From: Oscillospiraceae bacterium
GTDB taxonomy: Bacteria; Bacillota; Clostridia; Oscillospirales; Oscillospiraceae
Assembly (NCBI GenBank): GCA_017458885.1
Contig: JAFSZQ010000102.1
Span: 1-9,326 of the forward strand
Direction: 5' to 3'
DNA length: 9,326 nt
The notes under the pieces were generated by a model, which was not told the DNA's origin, searched no databases, and was given only the letters and a program-made list of their open reading frames with translations. Made by a program: the position numbers and the translations under genes. This document shows positions 6,385 through 9,326 of this stretch, in pieces (the stretch's first letter is position 1; the number at the start of each line of letters is the position of its first letter).

Positions 6385-7258
6385 AAGTATCGTCCGCCTT
6401 CTCCGGCAGCTCCGCGGTTACGGCGGCGCAGAGGATCAGCGCCGCGCCGAGCGCCTGAAGCGGCGTCATCGGCTCGCGCAGGAGCAGCGCCGAGAACAGC
6501 ACCGCGAGCACGGGGTCGAGATACCCCAGCAGCGCGAGCGTGTGCGCGGGGAGCGCGTCCATCGAGCCGAAGTAGAGCGCGTAGGCGACGCCCGTGTGGA
6601 CGAAGCCCACGACGAGCAGCAGCGCGACGACCGTCGGCGTGAAGACGGCGGCGGAGACGTCCTCCGTCAGCAGGACGTAGGGGATCAGCACCATGCCCGC
6701 GACGCCGAGCTGCACGACGGTGCGCTCGTACGCGCCGACGCCGCGGATGCGCTTGTTGAGCAGGACGATGGCGGCATAGAGCGCCGCGGCGGAGAGCCCC
6801 AGCAAAATGCCGCGCCAGTCCGCGCCGCCGGCGGGCAGCCCCGACACGAGCGCAATGCCGATCAGCGCCGCCGCCACGCAGAGCAGCCGCCGCAGCGTCA
6901 GGCGCTCGCGCAGCAAAAACGGCGCGGCGAGGAGGATGAAGACCGGCGCCATGTAGTAGCACAGCTCCGCGATGGCGACGGTGGTGAAGCGGTACGCCTC
7001 AAAGAGCAGGATCCAGTTGCAGCCGATCAGCGCGCCGGAGACGGCGAGCAGCCGCCCGTTCGCGCGGATGGCGTCGCGCGAGAGCGTTTCGCCGCGCGCC
7101 CGCAGGAGCAGCAGCAAAAACGCCGCGCCGAGGACGCCGCGCGTCATCGACAGGAAGCCGGACGGCACCGGCAGAAAGCGCCGCGCCAGCCCGATCGTGC
7201 CCCAGATGCACATGGAGCCGATCAGCGCGAGCCGCGCCCGCGCCGCCTCGCCGTTCAC
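6383..7258 (-). CDS. EamA/DMT-superfamily transporter
   Basis: An inner-membrane drug/metabolite transporter of 291 residues, the usual length for ten-helix members built from two EamA repeats. The first repeat covers about 9-139 (IWGTIGLARRF near the start, AELCYYMAPVFILLAAPFLLRERL at 97-120). The second covers about 148-283 (AALYAAIVLLNKR at 158-170, GYLDPVLAVLFSALLLREPM at 245-264). The paired LxxRExxT-type ends of both repeats are clear. The substrate is unknown; relatives export amino acids, metabolites or drugs. The start is a GTG (7258-7256) overlapping the prsW stop as GTGA. There is no strong ribosome site, so expression is probably coupled to prsW. The stop lies in the bidirectional terminator. 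Confidence 0.9.
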   Translation of the reverse strand: MNGEAARARLALIGSMCIWGTIGLARRFLPVPSGFLSMTRGVLGAAFLLLLLRARGETLSRDAIRANGRLLAVSGALIGCNWILLFEAYRFTTVAIAELCYYMAPVFILLAAPFLLRERLTLRRLLCVAAALIGIALVSGLPAGGADWRGILLGLSAAALYAAIVLLNKRIRGVGAYERTVVQLGVAGMVLIPYVLLTEDVSAAVFTPTVVALLLVVGFVHTGVAYALYFGSMDALPAHTLALLGYLDPVLAVLFSALLLREPMTPLQALGAALILCAAVTAELPEKADDT

Positions 7259-8013
7259 AGGACGCCGTCAAACGGGGCGTCCGTCGGGACGATGGGCTCG
7301 TCGGAGGCGGCTTCGCGCTTGAGCACGCGGAACGCGATGGAGAACATCACGACGACGAAGACGAGGAACACGACCGACGACGCGCTCGTGCCGAGCATGG
7401 CGCAGGCGTCGTAGAACCCGTGCAGGAGCACGGCGGCGAGCCAGCCGGTGAAGAGGCTGCGCCGCGCGCCCGCGTGGTCGCCGAGGTTTTCCAGCCGCCG
7501 CGCGCGCCCGTAGTAGACGCCCATGAAGATCGAGAACGACAGGTGCCCCGGGATCGCGAGCAGCGCCCGCGGCAGCGCCACGGACAGCCCGTAGTTGACG
7601 ACGTACTGCACGTTTTCCAGCGCGGCGAAGCCGAGCGAGACGAACACCGCGTACACCACGCCGTCGAAGCGGTAGTTGAACGCGGGGTGGTTCCACGAGC
7701 GGCGCTTGAGGAAGAAGAGCTTCATCCCCTCCTCCGCGACGGCGACGACGAGGAACGCCAGCAGCACGGCGTAGGCGGGGCTTTCGGGATCGACGGCGAA
7801 GCGCAGGAAATACTCCGCGACGCCCTCCAGCAGCCCCGCGCAGAGCGCCGAGAGACAGCCCGCGACCACGAGCGACGCCAGCAGCCCGGGCGGCTCCTTT
7901 TCGACGGTGTCGTGCCGGTAGACGTAGCGCAGCAGGAACCACGCGGGCAGCAGCGCCGCCGCGAGGTAGATCAGAACGGGTAGCAGCGGGAGGACGGGAA
8001 AGAAGAAAAACAT
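7255..8013 (-). CDS. PrsW-family intramembrane metalloprotease
   Basis: A polytopic membrane protein of 252 residues with about seven hydrophobic segments (roughly 9-32, 44-65, 82-102, 119-140, 150-168, 189-209, 212-231). The hallmark motifs of PrsW/CPBP-like proteases are in order: EEGMK (94-98), FDGVVYAVFVSLGFAALEN (116-134), GHLSFSIFMGVYYG (156-169, H157) and LLHGFYD (196-202, H198). The two glutamates and the histidines are the expected metal/catalytic residues. In Bacillus subtilis PrsW starts cleavage of the anti-sigma factor RsiW; no sigma/anti-sigma pair is visible here, so the target is unknown. The start ATG is supported by GAGGGA (8025-8020), six bases upstream, and by a promoter 26-60 bases upstream. 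The family assignment is solid; the gene name prsW is not certain enough to claim orthology. First gene of a unit with eamA. Confidence 0.88.
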   Translation of the reverse strand: MFFFFPVLPLLPVLIYLAAALLPAWFLLRYVYRHDTVEKEPPGLLASLVVAGCLSALCAGLLEGVAEYFLRFAVDPESPAYAVLLAFLVVAVAEEGMKLFFLKRRSWNHPAFNYRFDGVVYAVFVSLGFAALENVQYVVNYGLSVALPRALLAIPGHLSFSIFMGVYYGRARRLENLGDHAGARRSLFTGWLAAVLLHGFYDACAMLGTSASSVVFLVFVVVMFSIAFRVLKREAASDEPIVPTDAPFDGVL

Positions 8014-8045
8014 GGCGATTCCCTCACAATTCTAGCATCCTTCTT

Positions 8046-8074
8046 ATTATACCACCATTTTCAGAAACCCACAA
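8046..8074 (-). promoter_or_regulatory. Sigma-A-type promoter with extended -10 for the prsW-eamA unit
   Basis: Read on the minus strand: TTGTGG (8074-8069), a 17-base spacer and TATAAT (8051-8046), preceded by TGG, which makes an extended -10 (TGnTATAAT). The predicted start is near 8039, about 26 bases before the ATG. Confidence 0.75.
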
Positions 8075-8100
8075 CACCCATTTCCGACAAAAACCCGCGC

Positions 8101-8129
8101 GCATAAGCTCGTCCGCCGGCGCATAGAGT
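8101..8129 (+). promoter_or_regulatory. Sigma-E-type sporulation promoter of spoIIIA
   Basis: GCATAA (8101-8106) and CATAGAGT (8122-8129) separated by 15 bases match the B. subtilis sigma-E pattern (KMATAW upstream, CATACAnT downstream) at all but one defined position. The predicted transcript start is 15-20 bases before the spoIIIAA ATG. spoIIIA is a known sigma-E operon in B. subtilis, which supports the call. No sigma-A -35/-10 pair is seen in this orientation. Confidence 0.72.
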
Positions 8130-8155
8130 GGAGCATCACGAAGGAGGCGAGCGGG

Positions 8156-9097
8156 ATGGAGCAAGACCGCGTCCGGCGCTTTGAACAGGCGGCGGAGCTG
8201 CTGCCGCCGCGGCTGCGGCGGCTGGCGATGGAGCTGCCCGACGCGCGCAAGGAGCGCGCGGAGGAGCTGCGTCTGCGCGTGCGGACGCCGCTGACGGTGC
8301 TCACGCCCGAGGGCGAGCTGTCCGTTGCGGACGACGCGCCGGTGACGGCGGACGATCTCGAGCGCGTGGTCGCGGGCGTGACGGAGTATTCGCGCTACGC
8401 CTCCGCCGAGGCGCTGCGGCAGGGTTTTTTGCCCGTGCGCGGCGGGTTTCGGATCGGCGTGTGCGGCACGGCGGTGCTGCGCGACGGCGCGGTGTGCGGC
8501 GTGAAGGACTTTTCGAGCCTCGCGATCCGCATCGTGCGCGAGCGCGTGGGGCTGGGCGCGGCGCTCGCGCCGCGATTGTTCGACGGTGCGGGGCGGTTTC
8601 GAAGCACGCTGATCCTCTCCCCGCCCGGCGGCGGGAAAACGACGCTGCTGCGCGACCTCATCCGCTGCCTCTCGCTCGGGAGCGGGACGCATCGCGCGCT
8701 GCGCGTCGCCGTCATCGACGAGCGGAGCGAGCTCGCGGTGAGCTGTCAGGGCGTGCCGCAGACGGAGCTGGGGAACCACACGGACGTGCTCGACGGCTGT
8801 CCGAAGGCGCTGGGCATCCCGATGGTGCTGCGCGCGATGTCGCCGCAGGTCATCGCCGTGGACGAGATCGCGTCGCGGGAGGACGTGGCGGCGATGTGCG
8901 CGGCGGCAAACTGCGGCGTGGGGCTGCTCGCGACCATCCACGCGCTCGGCGTCGCGGAGCTTGCGCGCAAGCCCCTCTGGCGGGAGCTGCTCGCGGCGGG
9001 CGTGTTCGAGCGCGCGGTCGTCATCGGGAACGACGGCGGCACGCGCGCCTACGCGGTGGAGGACGTGCCATGCTCCGCTGGCTCGGCGCGGGACTGA
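8156..9097 (+). CDS. spoIIIAA: Stage III sporulation protein AA (secretion-type ATPase)
   Basis: A mother-cell ATPase of the SpoIIIA-SpoIIQ channel that links mother cell and forespore during engulfment; related to ATPases of type II/IV secretion systems. 313 residues, normal for the family. The N-terminal domain (about 1-145) contains EELRLRVRTPLTV and the family segment GFLPVRGGFRIGVCGTAV (90-107). The ATPase domain follows: Walker A SPPGGGKTT (155-163), VIDERSE (186-192), MSPQVIAVDEI (228-238) as the Walker B region, and TIHA (260-263) with a conserved histidine. Strong AAGGAGG at 8141-8147, eight bases before the ATG, fixes the start, and a sigma-E-like promoter lies just upstream. The 3' end overlaps spoIIIAB by 28 bases. 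It should be expressed only in sporulating mother cells (inference from the promoter and known biology). Confidence 0.95.
   Translation: MEQDRVRRFEQAAELLPPRLRRLAMELPDARKERAEELRLRVRTPLTVLTPEGELSVADDAPVTADDLERVVAGVTEYSRYASAEALRQGFLPVRGGFRIGVCGTAVLRDGAVCGVKDFSSLAIRIVRERVGLGAALAPRLFDGAGRFRSTLILSPPGGGKTTLLRDLIRCLSLGSGTHRALRVAVIDERSELAVSCQGVPQTELGNHTDVLDGCPKALGIPMVLRAMSPQVIAVDEIASREDVAAMCAAANCGVGLLATIHALGVAELARKPLWRELLAAGVFERAVVIGNDGGTRAYAVEDVPCSAGSARD
9058..9063 (+). promoter_or_regulatory. Ribosome binding site for spoIIIAB inside spoIIIAA
   Basis: GGAGGA seven bases before the ATG at 9070, within the last codons of spoIIIAA. It decides the spoIIIAB start and explains the long gene overlap. Confidence 0.75.
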
Positions 9098-9326
9098 TCC
9101 TCTGCGCGGGGCTGCTGACGCGGCGGACGCTGCTCTCCGACGCGCGCGCCGCGCAGGACACGCGCCGCGCGCTCGCGGCGGAGTTCGTGGAGATGGAGGC
9201 GGAGATCCGCCTGCTGCTCACGCCGTTCCCGACGCTGCTGCGCCGGAAGCGCGGCGCGGCGGCGGACGCCTTTTTCGCGCGCGCGGCGGACGCGCTCGCG
9301 CGGGGCGCGCCGCTGCCGGAGGCGTG
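9070..9326 (+). CDS. spoIIIAB: Stage III sporulation protein AB, 3'-partial
   Basis: The second gene of the spoIIIA operon, cut by the window end after 85 codons of an expected 170 or so. The start MLRWLGAGLILCAGLLTRR is a short hydrophobic segment (about residues 4-17) followed by basic residues. A helical, charged region with EFVEMEAEIRLLLTPFP (about 39-55) comes next. This pattern of N-terminal membrane helix then a LE(A/T)EI...TPLP-like segment is typical of SpoIIIAB, whose soluble part resembles GspF-type platform proteins of secretion systems (family knowledge). It would sit in the mother-cell membrane of the forespore channel. A strong GGAGGA lies seven bases before the ATG, and the gene overlaps spoIIIAA by 28 bases. 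The call rests on the N-terminal half and on position. Confidence 0.88.
   Translation, partial: MLRWLGAGLILCAGLLTRRTLLSDARAAQDTRRALAAEFVEMEAEIRLLLTPFPTLLRRKRGAAADAFFARAADALARGAPLPEA

Noticed and set aside
5442..6962. A 506-codon open frame on the minus strand across the SLH gene and part of eamA
   Set aside because: Its translation is Arg/Ala/His-rich low-complexity sequence with no recognisable domain. It crosses the bidirectional terminator and overlaps two well-supported genes, so it is a GC-rich shadow frame.
5843..7414. A 523-codon open frame on the plus strand running through the SLH gene, terminator and antisense of eamA
   Set aside because: It passes through the terminator, has a highly biased Arg/Gln/Glu composition and no motif. 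The EamA and PrsW readings on the other strand are far better.
8020..8035. lac-operator-like string (ctcacaattc / gaattgtgag) before the PrsW-like gene
   Set aside because: Only a short half-site resemblance, overlapping the ribosome site. No symmetric partner and no LacI-type gene nearby.
1..9326. CRISPR array, insertion sequence, prophage or integration site
   Set aside because: No spaced direct repeats, transposase, integrase or flanking target duplications were seen. All genes are ordinary chromosomal families with uniform GC-rich coding sequence.

Overview
The window is gene-dense, very GC-rich and bacterial. It most likely comes from a spore-forming anaerobic Firmicute of the class Clostridia (an Oscillospiraceae-like gut lineage would fit; this is inference). 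The evidence is an oxygen-sensitive class III ribonucleotide reductase, the start of the spoIIIA sporulation operon with a sigma-E-type promoter, strong AGGAGG-type ribosome sites and an S-layer-homology protein. Nine genes cover almost everything. The AT-rich bases are concentrated in the few promoters, operators and terminators.

Layout. Bases 1-2379 (+): the 3' two thirds of nrdD carrying a fused C-terminal glutaredoxin-like domain, followed after one base by a thioredoxin reductase gene. Together they read as one redox unit: NADPH -> TrxB -> CPNC domain -> NrdD. Bases 2380-2553: an AT-rich control region with a long perfect hairpin closing the nrdD-trxB unit, then a sigma-A promoter whose -10 box lies in one arm of a large inverted repeat. 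Bases 2554-3099 (+): a TetR-family regulator, ending at a strong terminator (3117-3155). Bases 3157-6350 (+): a promoter followed by a tightly packed unit of a CLC-family anion transporter (GTG start), an M24 Xaa-Pro-type aminopeptidase and a membrane-anchored SLH protein. It ends in a bidirectional terminator (6353-6384) shared with the convergent unit on the other strand. Bases 8074-6383 (-): a promoter, a PrsW-like membrane metalloprotease and an EamA/DMT transporter, joined by a GTGA overlap. Bases 8101-9326 (+): a sigma-E-like promoter, spoIIIAA and the 5' half of spoIIIAB, running off the window.

How the genes work together: nrdD-trxB supplies deoxynucleotides without oxygen. The TetR gene appears to control itself, and no copy of its putative operator is seen at the clc promoter. 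spoIIIAA/AB begins the eight-gene operon that builds the mother-cell/forespore channel. The clc-M24-SLH and prsW-eamA units have no obvious shared pathway. I found no convincing undescribed multi-gene system. The points most worth a second look are the NrdD-glutaredoxin fusion beside its own reductase, the CLC protein lacking the usual Cl- selectivity motif, and the two unusual dyads around the TetR promoter.
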